64,000 bases of DNA from positions 35,820,466 to 35,884,465 of the forward strand of contig CM070512.1 of the NCBI GenBank assembly GCA_036346375.1, read 5' to 3'. This stretch comes from Guadua angustifolia. Lineage: Eukaryota > Streptophyta > Magnoliopsida > Poales > Poaceae. Made by a program: the position numbers and the translations under genes. Shown here one piece after another: positions 34,335 through 45,379 of the stretch. The number at the start of each line of letters is the position of its first letter. Position 1 is the stretch's first letter. The notes below the pieces were generated by a model. That model searched no databases, had not been told where the DNA came from, and saw only the letters and a program-made list of their open reading frames with translations.

Positions 34335-34948
34335 CTATCAAGCAAACGGAAAAAATATCTAAGAATGAACAGGAAAACTCGTTTTCAGGGCAATGTAAAT
34401 CATATCATCTATGCTGGAACATGCTGAGAGGAATTGCTAGAAGGTGCTGAGAGCAATATTTTGGATCCCCAAGGTTGAGGTAAGCATGAAAAGTATGGTC
34501 CTTAATGGTAGTTACAAAGGCCTGGTAAGATAATACACGCTTGGAGCTGGGACTCGCTATAGCAAACAGAACAGGAACCAGGGATCTCATGCTGCTGCTG
34601 CACTACTGATAGCAAAAGAATAAAGCAAGTATCACACAAAAGCAAAAAATCGGCAAAGACAATATCTGAATGAAAAATTCTAGGTGCTAATATGTTAACC
34701 AATCATACATAACTCCTAGTGCAGCTGCTATCGTGTCTTCTGCGAGCAAGGCAAATAGGTTTTGGTTCTCGAAAGCAATAAAAACATATGTAATAAAATT
34801 CATTCTACAATGATCATTGAAATGTCAGTGGAATAAAAACAAAATATTTTGGTGATCTATGCTTAGGTACCAATCAATACCAAATGCTTAGAAATACTTT
34901 CAGTGATCCTTGATTATAACTCTTAGTGAAATAAGAACTAATCCCATT

Positions 34949-36244
34949 TGTCGCCAGATTCCACCGACAGCCCGTGATCTACAGACCGGGTTTTGTTCGG
35001 TATGAGGGCGTCTTCGCGGCTGGCTAATCGAGAGGGCGAAAACCCTAGAGGACTCCCACGCGGAGGGTTTCGGCGTCTATGAACTAGGAAGAACAAGAGA
35101 TTTTTACCCAGGTTCAGGCCCCCTTGTGAGAAGGGTAATGACCTTACGTCCTGCTAAATTTCTTATGGGATGTTTTGAGTCAGTACAGAGTTCTTGAGTT
35201 ACAAGTTCTTCTGTTAGCCTTTTCTAGTATTGCTTGGTCGATTGATCCAGGATCCGATCCCCCTTCCCCATGCACCCGAGGGCCCTTATATAGACCAAAG
35301 CTAACGGGTAGGTACAAGGAGGGTCATCATGCCGATCTAAACACATTTAATGCTCCTTCCGTGTTGTCCTGCTCCTCCAAATTTCATTAAATGCCTACGC
35401 GTGCCTTTGCCCGTCCGCCGAATGGGACCCCTTCGTGATGTAGGTGAGAGGCGCCGAGGAATGGGCTTGTTGCGTAAACCCTCAGAATCGATAAGCTCGC
35501 TATAGCAGCTCGCTGCTCGACACGCAGACGGCGATTTTAAGGAGCCTTCGAGGCGGTTACCGCGCCCTACCTTTTTTCCTTCGTGGCGCAAGCAGGCGCT
35601 CGCCAATTGCTCGCCACCGCCACGCGATCGGTGCCAGCGAAGGGGCATGCTTCGCCACCGCCGCCGGGCGCCACGTGGACCGACGCCGGCCGGCGTGCCG
35701 TGATCGCTGCCGATTGCCGAGCCGCCACGTGATCGGGCGCCGGCGGCGGCGTGCTTCGCCACTCGCCACCGGGCGCCACGTGGACCGACGCCGGCGGCGC
35801 CGTGATCGCCGCCGATTGCCGTGCCGCCACGTGACTTGGCGCCGGGCGGCAGTGGCGTTTCGCCACTGCCGCCGGGCGCCACGTGGACCGACGCCGGCCG
35901 GCGGCCGTGATCGCCGCCGATTGCCAAGCCGCCACGTGATCGGGCGCCGGGCGAAAGTAGGCGTGTTTCGCCACTCGCCGGACACCACGTGGACCGACGC
36001 CGGCCGGCGGCCGTGATCGCCGCCGATTGCCGTGCCGCCACGGATCGGGCGCCGGGCGAGCAAGCGTCTTTCGCCACCGCCGCCGGACGCCACGTGGACC
36101 GACGCCGGCCGGCGGGCCGTGATCGCCGCCGATTGCCAAAGCCGCCACGAGATCGGGCGCCGGTGAGCGGCGTGCTTCCACCGCCGCCGGGCGCCACGTG
36201 ATTGTACTTTATGCGTGGAGAGGTACCCTAGCGATAGTACGACA
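34949..36244 (-). repeat. 3' LTR of the GC-rich gypsy element
   Basis: 1296 bp. On the minus strand a TATA box (CTATATAAGGGCC, near 35284-35296) marks the promoter. Upstream of it in the transcription sense (35585-36200) is an array of about six ~105-bp repeats. Long GC-rich open frames in this LTR on both strands are products of the repeats. Confidence 0.85.
35585..36200. repeat. Tandem array of ~105-bp units in the left LTR
   Basis: CCACGTGGACCGACGCC or a close variant starts near 35671, 35776, 35879, 35985 and 36090, with a related end at 36194, giving spacings of 103-106 bp. Each unit also contains GTGATCGCCGCCGATTGCC and TCGGGCGCCGGGCG. Confidence 0.85.
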
Positions 36245-36553
36245 AGATTCCCTGCCCGCCCTAGAGCGCAGTGCCTAAGACTCCTTTTAGAACCTTCATT
36301 TAATGCACTTAATGCTTAGCGCTCTTGGGCGAGCCACCACTATGAGGATACGATCGCCGGTCCCTCGTAGATCTCAGCTTTGCCCTCGGACCAAACGGCG
36401 CATAACTCTGTCTCTTCGCGAACCGTCGGCGTGGGGTATGCATATATAGATGCATCTATATCGAGCGGTTCACGCCTTCTGCTTTCTTGCGCACTTTGCC
36501 TTCTTGTTCCTTCGCCTCTTTTTCCCAGAGCCCTTCGTCTTCTTCGACTCGCC

Positions 36554-38486
36554 ATGGTGAATCCCATCCCAGCCTCCACCGTTGACGCCGTTGCCGTGAA
36601 TCGGATGGGGATCATTGCGCCGGAAGGCACCTTCCGATACCGACCGGGGACCGCCACGCCTGTGTGCCTCTCCGACGAGATCGTCCTGCACACCTGGGCC
36701 ATGATGGCGGGCCTTCTTCCACCTTTTTCTGAATTTTTTCTCACCGTCCTCCACTTCTACGAAATCCACCATCTTCATCTCACCCCCAACTCTATCATCT
36801 TCCTCGCCATCTTCGCACACCTCTGCGGAAATGTTCATGGGGTGATGCCTAACCTTCTCTCTTCCGCCATTTCTTCATTCTGCGCTTCCACCAACGACGC
36901 ATTTAAATAGTGGGGAGTTGCTACTCGCCGGACGGATGGCCTCCGCTACATTCCTTCCAAAGACAGTCCAATCGAGGACATGGCGCAATGACCGGTCAGA
37001 CATCCGGATGATAATGAATCGACGCTCGGGTGCCATGCCGGAAGCGCGCGACGCCGAGAACCGGAGCTCACGGTTGAAGAGACGGCAGAGTTCGCGCAAT
37101 GGCGGCCCGCTGCGGCAGATTGCGGACGCCAGATCGAACGGAGGGTCAGGCGGGACTACACGGCACGGAGGATCGCCTCTTCGCCAACGCTGTTCGCCTT
37201 CATGGCAAGACACGCGATAATGACTCGACAAGACGCGGTCTTGACGAAGCCCTTGTCTTCTTCTAGTTTTTTAAGCGCATGTTTTTCTGCGGCTTCCTAC
37301 CAACCGCCGCCATCTTTTTCCCTTTCTTGCGAAAGCGATGGCAACTTTGAGGAGCCAAACTGGGCGGTGGCTTGTTGGCTACCGATGTCGCCGGTTCCAA
37401 CCGCACGCTTTTTCCGTCGGACGCCCGCCGCTCGCTAACCTGGATCACGCGGAGCGCCTGCGGGTCGTCAGGTTGCTCCCGCCAATGGACTCCACGGGCC
37501 GATCGGAACCCGCCCATGTTCGCCGGTGATCGTGGACGGCTCGCCGGTGATCGATCAGCCGCAAGCGACCACTGCTGCCGACCACGGCTCGACCCTAAGA
37601 GGGCCCGGGCCACGGATCAAAGTACCGCCACCGCCAGTCCCACCGAGGTGGTACCCTCCATGAACGGGGCACAGGACGCCCCGCTATGACTTCACCTCCG
37701 CGCCGCCGCTTCCGCAAAGACCGCCCGAGCCTTCACCAACCATATCTCCTCCGGCGCCGACAACCTCGCCATGGGAGCCTGCCACACCGCCAACAAGGTT
37801 GCCTCACGCCCCGATGGCGGCTTGAGCTCGAGGGCGCCATCAAGGGCGGCCCTCGAACGCGCTTAAGGGTGCTAACACCCTGGCGCCACCGAGACGGCGG
37901 AGGCCTCGCCAGCGCCTCGCCGCCGCCGCAACGCCGAAGATATTCTCGCACCGGCGCCGAGGTTCGCCGCTCGCCGCCTCTTCAACCGCAAGGCCACGAA
38001 CTCTTCACCCAAGTAAACGACATGCGCGGCACTGGCGCCGTTTGCCGCCGCCTCGTGCACGGTGCCAGACGCCCAACAAATTTTGCCTCGAGCGGCGAGC
38101 CGAGCGGAGCGGAGAGGGCAGCAAATGAGCCGGGCGCAGAGAGGGCTAACATGACCGCAATGCAGCAGCGGGCGGAACGGGCCGAGACACGGGCAGAGAG
38201 GGCCGAGGCGGCGCCAAAGACCTCGGAACTTGAATCCTTCCGGCTGCGGCGCAACCTCGCGATCATGCTGAAGAAGGCGTTCCAGCGCACCAAGAGGTGC
38301 CTGGAACCCTTGGGCGTGATGCTGAACGCGCCCCTGGAGGACTCGGCGCTTCAATTTGCCCATGCGACCAACCAGGCCGCGGAGGCGCTACGAGGACTCC
38401 TCGCCGCCTTAGCCGCCGCTTCCGCCACTTGGGACGCCAGTCGCGATCATGGCGCGACCTACACGCCGCTCGCTGCGCCACCATGA
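36554..38486 (+). pseudogene. Antisense ORF of the gypsy element (PF04195 'putative gypsy type transposon' protein)
   Basis: From the ATG at 36554 the frame reads MVNPIPASTVDAV, then GIIAPEGTFRYRP, and LLPPFSEFFLTVLHF with LTPNSIIFLAIFAHLCG. The last part is characteristic of the PF04195 domain in many grass gypsy elements. The frame stops at 36908. Degenerate sequence follows, and from about 38080 an in-frame segment has alanine/arginine/glutamate heptads (QQRAERAETRAERAE) and LRRNLAIMLKKAFQRTKR, which fits the coiled-coil C-terminus of the same proteins. The ORF lies next to the 3' LTR and opposite to gag-pol. The function of these antisense ORFs is not established. This copy is broken. Confidence 0.65.
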
Positions 38487-38769
38487 CGCTTTTGATCCCA
38501 TGGCGGTGGTGATGGCTTGGCCGTCGAGACGCAGAGCGGCGGCTCAGCAGAGGCGCGGCGCGCGCATGCGCGAACACGCGGGCCGATGCTATGGTGGAGC
38601 AACCGGCCATGGACGTCTCCACTCTCTGGCCGTCGGGGCGGCCGACGATGAGCTCGATTTGGCGAGGACGAGGAGTGAAGGCGCAGCTTCTTTCGCTCTC
38701 TTTTTCTTGCTGCTTTTGTCGATGAACTGCGCCCGTAAAAACCTTGGACAACTTTTGGATGAATGTTAG

Positions 38770-40240
38770 ATGTTTAATCGTTATTCATGCGTTTGCTCAT
38801 TTTTGCATGCTTGAATTCACTACATTTGCTTGTTAGACGGCCGTCATTAGACTTAGCCAAAACACTTTTTAAAAACACCTAATTTAGGGTAGCGCTTAAG
38901 TCCCCGCCAAATAATTTTATGTGCCCGCCGTGATCGCAAGCACGATTATGCGCACCACATAAAATGTAGGCTAAAATGGCCTTAAATCGAACCAGAATCG
39001 TAAGACACAAAGAAGGCCTTAGCGCCGAAGCCATACGAGACTATCGCAGGTTTCACCTTCCGAACTTAGACCACGATGATTGCTCGAAAATATACTACTG
39101 CAGAACGCGGCGAGACAACAAGTTCTCGGCGTTTTAGGCCAGAAGACTAACGGAGACGACCAGCGGTGCTTCATAGAGCCAACCCGAGGCGACGAGCTGC
39201 GGCAGAGCGCCAGGTTCAATCGACACTCGGCGACTTGGTCTCACGGACGCTAACACTTAGCACATCTTCTTTTATCATGAGGAGCCGTTGGTTTCAACAC
39301 TTGCGATAATCACGCCGTAGCTTGACCCATCTTAGGATATGATCGTAGGAAATGGCCAACAAACGCGGTATAAAGCGCTTATCTTGTTTTATGCGCCGCA
39401 GGATAAGCGACTTGGAGCGCTGGGCGAGCAATCGGCACCGGGCGAGCGGCCCAAGCCATCGGGCGATCAAATTTCGAGCGCCAGCGATCACCAATCGGGC
39501 GCCGGGAGCACGTTGAGCGCTGACGAGCAATGGCATCAAGCGGCAATTTCAAGCCATCGGGCGATCAGCCTTCGAAGTCGCAAGACCACCAACTGGCGCC
39601 GCGCGAAGACGTTGAGCGCTGGCAGAGCTTGGCATCAAGCGAGCAGCCCTGCCATCATGCGACCAGCGAAGACGCAGGGCCTTCCATGAAAGTAAGCCAA
39701 GATCTTTATGCTTACCTGCTCAAGGCATGCATTTACTCACCGAAAGGTGAGTAAACATCTCGAAAGGTATACGCAAGGTAAGCTCAAAACATTCTAAGTC
39801 CCAAAGATGAAGTGTCCTGCTCGCTTTGTTTGGATCCTAAGTCCTTGTGAATCGCCAAGAAATCGAGCCGGCGCCGTGGTGCCAAAGCAATGAAGTTTAA
39901 GGGTGGCATTAGTCGATGGCGCCACGGTGACGCACCAACGGTGCTTTTCAGGAGCCAACCCGAGGTGTCTAGCCGTGTCGAAAGACCGCACCACCACTCC
40001 CTCACCGCCGGGCTAAGTGTACACAGCGCCGAGGATCGCTATGGACTTCACGGCGAATTAGCAAACGATAGAACCAGCGACATACATGCGCATAATTGCC
40101 ACTCAAAGCACAACGAAGAGGAACAATAATGGTGAAGGAAAGAGCTTTCGCAACAAATTTTATCGACGCTGCCACCACCGATCACGGAGAGGGACGTGAC
40201 CGAGGTCGATCGAGCAAGTCATTGGTACTTACAATTCCTT
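38770..40240. other. Noncoding internal region of the gypsy element
   Basis: Lies between the antisense ORF and the integrase remnant. 39400-39680 has loose repeats of GGGCGA.CAA and GAGCGCTGG.GAG words. No domain is recognisable in either orientation. Confidence 0.4.
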
Positions 40241-40740
40241 TAAGGATAGAACTTTCGGCACAGCTCGATGTTGTAGGAGTTCGCCACCGCCGCCCTCGTT
40301 GGCTAACCGCATCGCCGGCCGAGATATCGAGACCACCTTGAAGGGCCCTCCCACGGGAGACAACTTATGCAACCCAAGATGCGTCAATTCTGCAAGAAGA
40401 CCAGTCACCCACCGCCAAGTTCTCTCAGAGACCCGGTGGCGTGGTATCGCCGAGGCTTTGCCGATAACCAAGGCGGTGTGCAAGGCGGTTCGATCCGCAC
40501 CTCCTCCAGAGGTTTACCTCTTCTCACGGAGATCTTCTTGGTCTTCTTCATTGAAGGCGAGACGCTGCGAGCCGAGCCGAAACAAATTCGGAGGGAAGAA
40601 TGCCTTTGGCGCCATACACCAAGAAGAAGGGTGTCTCGCTGGGTCAGACGGCCGGGCGTGGTGCGGCGACCACAGACACCGGAGTTCTTCCGTCCATCTT
40701 GCACCCCGCTACCTCCGCCCATCAAGACTCCGCCTACCGA
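40240..40740 (-). pseudogene. gypsy integrase C-terminal remnant
   Basis: On the minus strand, in changing frames: FFLVYGAKGILPSEF (near 40610), LAFNEEDQEDLRE (near 40555), ALVIGKASAIPRHR and KLSPVGGPFKVVSISRP ending with a form of the HLRKFY box (40240-40370). This is the end of gypsy integrase, including the GPF.V segment near the C-terminus of Pol. It follows the gag remnant at about 41000 directly, so protease, RT, RNase H and the integrase core are absent. Frameshifts show decay after the deletion. Confidence 0.7.
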
Positions 40741-41009
40741 ACATTCCGGACCGTGGTGCTACCACGATCGGAGAGGCCCTAGGTCGAGGTGCCTCGTGGT
40801 GGTCGGCCCGATCAAGGTGATCGCTTGTTCACCATTTCAAAGGTCCGACCCGCCGAAGCTCGACGCGCCGGCGACACCTCCTTTCACCACTTATAAGCGG
40901 CGTTGAGGAATGGTGGATGAACCACCATAGATGTATGCCACAAGCAGATCCGCCGCTGGTGCCGGGGCGGATCTTCATCTCGATCATCGCTGTGGCGGCG
41001 CTCCTTGAG

Positions 41010-42110
41010 CCGCTACTCCACCATCCTATTTACGACCCGACATCCGCCCGTGTCGTGCGTGTTGGTCCCGTGGATGGGGCAGAGTTCGCCTTCGCCATGG
41101 GCGGTCGCTTCGACGATCAAGGCGGTCTTCGTGACCGTCACGGCGGTCTTCACGCCGATCGCGGCGGTTATCACGCCGGTCACGGCGATCGTCACGCCGG
41201 TCCCGGCGGTTGCGCTTTTGTGGCGCGGGATTTCGCGTCGCCGGCTGCCAAGACCTCGCCTCGGTCTCCCGCCACGCTTCCGCTTTCTTTGTCAGACGCC
41301 GAACCCTTCGAGGTCCTTACCTCATCCTTGCTCGCCACTGTGGGGCCAGGCTGCCCTCTCGCTCAAGCTGCCCGCGCACACTTGTGTGCGAGGGAGAAAA
41401 GCTCGGAGGTGGTACTGATGGTGCGGGTAGCCATCTTCTCCTTCATCTTACTGCCGCACACGCCCCGAAGGCGATAACGACCGATCGCTCGTAAATATGG
41501 GGATCGTGGTTGCGGCGGATGTAACCGCCAATGAAGTCACGCGAACGACTCCCTTCTCCGTCCAAGGCGTGGAGGTCATCCTCCAGCCCCGTCACAAGAA
41601 GGACCTCGAAAGTTGGCGACAAAGAGGTCAGACAACTCTCCCCACGAGTGCATGCACTTCTGGGAGGTTCATACCAAGAACGGCAGAGCCCGCCAAGGCC
41701 GTGGGAAGGTAATTGGCCATGACCTTTTCAGATCCACCGCCGCCGCACTTCGGCCATGTATATTTGCAAGAACTCCTCCGGTTGGTGGTGCCATCGCATT
41801 TCCATGGATGTCGGGCGAATCTGTCGGGCCACACCACGTGGCGCACGGTGAGAGAAAGCTCTGCACCCGACGCCAGAGAGGAACCCAACCGCCCGCCAGA
41901 GCCCGGCCGAGACCGCCGAGCGCGGGCTGGTTCTCGTTGAGTCGGAGGAGTGAACCTCCTCCTTGGTCCGGAATGAGAGCCTTGGGAACTCTCACCGCCG
42001 AGACTATTCGCTTCCGTGGCGGCGCTCGGGGCGGGCGGCGCGCAAGCGTCATGAGGTCATCGCCGCCATTGCCGGCGTTTTCATCCAGGTGCGACCTAAG
42101 GTCCCCACGG
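41010..42110 (-). pseudogene. gypsy Gag remnant with arginine-rich tail and C-H-C motif
   Basis: Read leftward on the minus strand: VVWPDRF (about 41830), then KVMANYLPTALAGSA with MNLPEVHALVG (41640-41710), then in another frame DLFVANFRGPS (about 41600). This is the conserved core of plant gypsy Gag (WP.KF..., YLP.AL.G.A, WL..LP, F..NF.G). Farther left, 41110-41215 encodes an RDRRDDRRDRRDNRRDRRED-like arginine/aspartate repeat, followed by CPIHGTNTHDTGGCRVV (41020-41075), a zinc-knuckle-like end. Several frameshifts break it. Gag would form the particle coat and bind element RNA. Confidence 0.75.
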
Positions 42111-42655
42111 TTCACTGCAGAACCGGGACCGGCGCCGCGCGCGCCCCTCCTTCGGTCCCGGCCCGCCTGGCCACGACCACCTTTGTCGGGGCGGCTGGAC
42201 GCCTGGTGCGCCAAGATGCGCCCCAGCACTATCGCACCAACGGTGCTCGCTCTGTCGGGGCCCTACCCGAAGCTGGGCCGCATCCACGAGACCGGCGATG
42301 CTCCAAAGCCACGGAGTGGCCGGAGAGTCTCCTGCAAGTTCCACCGGAGGGTGGTCCAAGAGGAGACGGACAACACGGTGTTTTGAGCCGGGTGGCGCCT
42401 CCATGGCAAGCCGATCGCGACGGAGGTCCCGCCGGATCCACGGGAGCAAGACCGCCACCCTGCGGGGGCGGGTCGAGGTGATCTTCCGACCGACGAGACT
42501 GCCGAGAGGCGCCCTGAACACCACTCGCCCCTGCTTGATCTTGGCGATGAGAGCCCGCCATCTTCAGATGCGCGGGCTTGCTTCGAGCAAAGAACACCGA
42601 AACTTCACCGGAGTTGGCCGAAAGCCAACCACTAGCCCCCTACCAGCGCCGCCGC

Positions 42656-43939
42656 TTGCCAGATTCCACCGACAGCTCGTGATCTACTGACCGGTTTTGT
42701 TCGTATGAGGGCGCTCATGGTCGGGCTAATCGAGACGGCGAAAACCCTAGAGGACTCCCACGCGGAGGGTTTCGGCGTCTATGAACTAGGAAGAAAAAGA
42801 GATTTTTACCCAGGTTCAGGCCCCCTTGTGAGAAGGGTAATGACCTTACGTCCTGCTAAATTTCTTATGGGATGTTTTGAGTCAGTACAGAGTTCTTGAG
42901 TTACAAGTTCTTCTGCTAGCCTTTTCTAGTATTGCTTGGTCGATTGATCCAGGATCCGATCCCCCTTCCCCATGCACCCGAGGGCCCTTATATAGACCAA
43001 AGCAACGGGTAGGTACAAGGAGGGTCATCATGCCGATCTAAACACATTTAATGCTCCTTCCGTGTTGTCCTGCTCTCTAGCCTCATTAAATGCCTACGCT
43101 GCGTTTTGCCCGTCCACGGATGGGACCCCTTCGTGATGTAGGTGAGAGGCGCCGAGGAATGGGCTTGTTGCGTAAACCCTTGAATCGATAAGCTCGCTAT
43201 AGCAGCTCGCTGTTTCGACACGCAGACGGCGGCGAAGGAGCCTTCGAGGCGGCCACCGCGCCACCTTTTGTTTTGCGGCGGGCGAGCAGGCGCCTCGCCA
43301 ATTGTCGCCACTCCGCCACGCGATCGGGGCCGGGCGAAGGGGCGTTTCGCCACCTACTCGCTGGCGCCACGTGGACCGACGCCGCCGGGCGGCCGTGATT
43401 GCTCGCTCGATTGCCAAAGCCGCCACGTGGATCGGGCGTCGGGCGAAAGCAGGCGTTTCGCCACTGCCGCCGGGCGCCACGTGACCGATGTTCGGCCGGC
43501 GTCGCGGATCGCCGCCCGATTGCGAAGCCGCCACATGGATCGGGCGCCGGCGAGCAGGCGTCTTTCGCCACTCGCCGCCGGGCGCCACGTGACCGACGCC
43601 GGTGGGCCGTGATCGCCGCCGATTGCAAAGCCGCCACATGGATCGGGCGCCGGCGAGCAGGCGTGTTTCGCCACCGCCACCGGACGCCACGCGGACCGAC
43701 GCCAACCGGCCGTGATCGCCGCCGATTGCCAGCCGCCACGTGGATCGGGCGCCGGGCGAAAGGTATGCGCGCCACCGCCGCCGGGCGCCACGGGACCGAC
43801 GCCGCCGCCATGATCGCCGCCCGATTGCCGTGCCGCCACGTGGATCGGGCGCCGCCGGCAGCGGCGTTTCGCCACCGCCGCCGCGCCACGTGGATTGTAC
43901 TTTATGCGGTGGAGAGGTACCTTAGCGATAGTACCGACA
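42656..43939 (-). repeat. 5' LTR of the GC-rich gypsy element
   Basis: Ends TACCGACA before the CCATT duplication. A minus-strand TATA box lies near 42984-42996. The part from about 42760 to 43075 is almost identical to the left LTR, while the tandem-repeat part differs by many small indels. The inner edge reads TTGCCAG rather than TGTCGCCAG, so the terminal bases have changed. Confidence 0.85.
43270..43900. repeat. Tandem array of ~100-110-bp units in the right LTR
   Basis: CCAC(GTGG)ACCGA variants start near 43367, 43477, 43585, 43687 and 43788, with an end at 43886. The array matches the left LTR in copy number, but unit lengths vary from about 98 to 110 bp through small indels. Confidence 0.8.
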
Positions 43940-43944
43940 CCATT

Positions 43945-45375
43945 GAATCTGGAAGCGTTGCAAATCTTAACATGTAGAATCAAAATCCCTTCTTATCATT
44001 CTCAGAAGCTAAGAGAAGGGAGAAAATGGTTAAACCATTGCCAATAACATGATCAAAAAGATATATACACATCGTACAGACTTGAAAAAGTGGCAGACCG
44101 ATTGTTTGGCTAGAATACACTCATAAAATGCTAATACTATCAAATAATGAATGTGCTTTTGTAAATACAGAGAACACAAGTATGCATGGCCTAAAAAATC
44201 TAAAATTGCTTCAGCCAAAAGATATTGCAAGCCAGCATTACATTGGCTGTCAAGCAACTCCATGAATGCTAAACTTGCGCACCTAAACTCGCAAGCCAGT
44301 GTCGTTTGAGTTTGTTGATCATATGTTGTGAGTGCTTATGTGATTCGAGGATTATGTACAGGAGAAGTGGCTGTGGAGTTTTAGTTTGGATTGATTGATT
44401 TGATATAACTTTATAAAACATGTGCATCTCATGGGTTAAGAACATGGAAAAGAACATTTGAATGCAAATACAAGCAGTCCATGTAAAAGGAAGTAACTTA
44501 AGGTAAGGTAGCATAGATTATCGATATAGTAGTAGCCGCCGTTGTGAACGGCAAAGTTCTTTGGCCAATGTTTATAGCCAGGACCCTTATGCTCCAAAGT
44601 CCAGTGCTATGACAGATATCATGTTATAGAACAAGACTTTGGGCATATGAAGGCAGGGTGATCATAGCAAGTCTGTGCTTACATATATACAGGCATATGA
44701 AGTAGAATAAGCTAGAGACAAGTAGAATTACAGCTTGCAAATAAACTACGCATAAAAGAAGATGCCAATAGGTAGTGATCTTGGAAGCATTACAAGGTAT
44801 AGGTTTAGGAGAGTAGATGGTGAGGCCAACACAAAAGAGCAGGGCCTTGGTTGTGAGCATATGATCAAGAATCGTAAGGGCAAAATGATGGTACTTTTCA
44901 AGGTAATCACCATGCTTGTTGTCACCGTGATAGGTTAAAAGGCATATAAGACACAACATTTAAAATAACAGAATTTAGCTAATTGTATGAAGATTATGGA
45001 TTCAATTACCGACAGAGGTGCATCTCCAAACGCATCCTTGAATAGCTTTTTGGCAATATGCAATGCAGTGAGGTATGTGACCTGCTCGTTAGGTCTTTAT
45101 GAGATAGCTATTGGAAAATGAGAAAAGCGATGATGCGATAAGGAAAAGAGGAAAAACCTTTTTTTGGTCCGCTACCCTTGGAGGACGCAGATAATAACAA
45201 CCGCTTTTCTACAATGCTAGTGCTCTTAGAAGTTTGTGGTACTTGTTCTGTGACCGTGGCATTGGTAGTAAGCTGGGCCATGAAGAATAAAAAGTAAGTA
45301 TGTATGTAAGATGCAATGCATAGACATTGATTGCACCTTGTGAAGGATACTAACATGAACGTCCTTTGAAGGTGG
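43945..45375. other. Helitron 3' region without recognisable genes
   Basis: AT-rich sequence downstream (minus sense) of the RPA-like gene. Short frames here have no domain I can name. It would be 3' untranslated or intronic sequence of the Helitron. Confidence 0.4.
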
Positions 45376-45379
45376 CTGC

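Larger units (their letters stand above)
34949..43939 (-). mobile_element. GC-rich Ty3/gypsy-type non-autonomous element with antisense ORF
   Basis: Two long terminal repeats (34949-36244 and 42656-43939) share extended near-identical sequence from CCAGATTCCACCGACAG onward. The element is bounded by TGTCG...CGACA and a perfect 5-bp duplication CCATT (34944-34948 and 43940-43944). A minus-strand TATA box in each LTR and a purine tract (GGGCGGGCAGGGAA on the minus strand beside 36244) set the orientation as minus. Between the LTRs lie gag remains, the end of integrase and, in the opposite sense, a PF04195-type ORF. Protease, RT, RNase H and most of integrase are missing, so movement would need an autonomous partner. 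The layout recalls grass gypsy lineages with antisense ORFs such as Grande and RIRE2-related elements. Confidence 0.8.

Noticed and set aside
35337..36197. A 286-codon minus-strand frame and several overlapping long frames on both strands
   Set aside because: They lie in the tandem-repeat array of the LTR. Their Arg/Gly-rich products follow the 105-bp unit, and frames are open on both strands at once, which is a GC-composition effect.
35585..36200. Regular ~105-bp repeats, considered as a CRISPR-like array
   Set aside because: The whole unit is repeated rather than a short repeat with unique spacers, it lies in an LTR, and the context is a plant nuclear genome.
37263..37690. Overlapping frames of 80-116 codons on both strands in the gypsy interior
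   Set aside because: GC-rich shadow frames; only the PF04195-like part and the coiled-coil segment nearby have family signatures.
40690..40730. GGGSG in a minus-strand frame, considered as a gypsy protease active site
   Set aside because: Neighbouring frames read as the C-terminal part of integrase (FFLVYGAKGILPSEF), so the segment belongs to integrase and the match is coincidental.
43094..43983. Several long GC-rich frames in the right LTR
   Set aside because: Same repeat array as in the left LTR; no domain and no single-strand coding bias.
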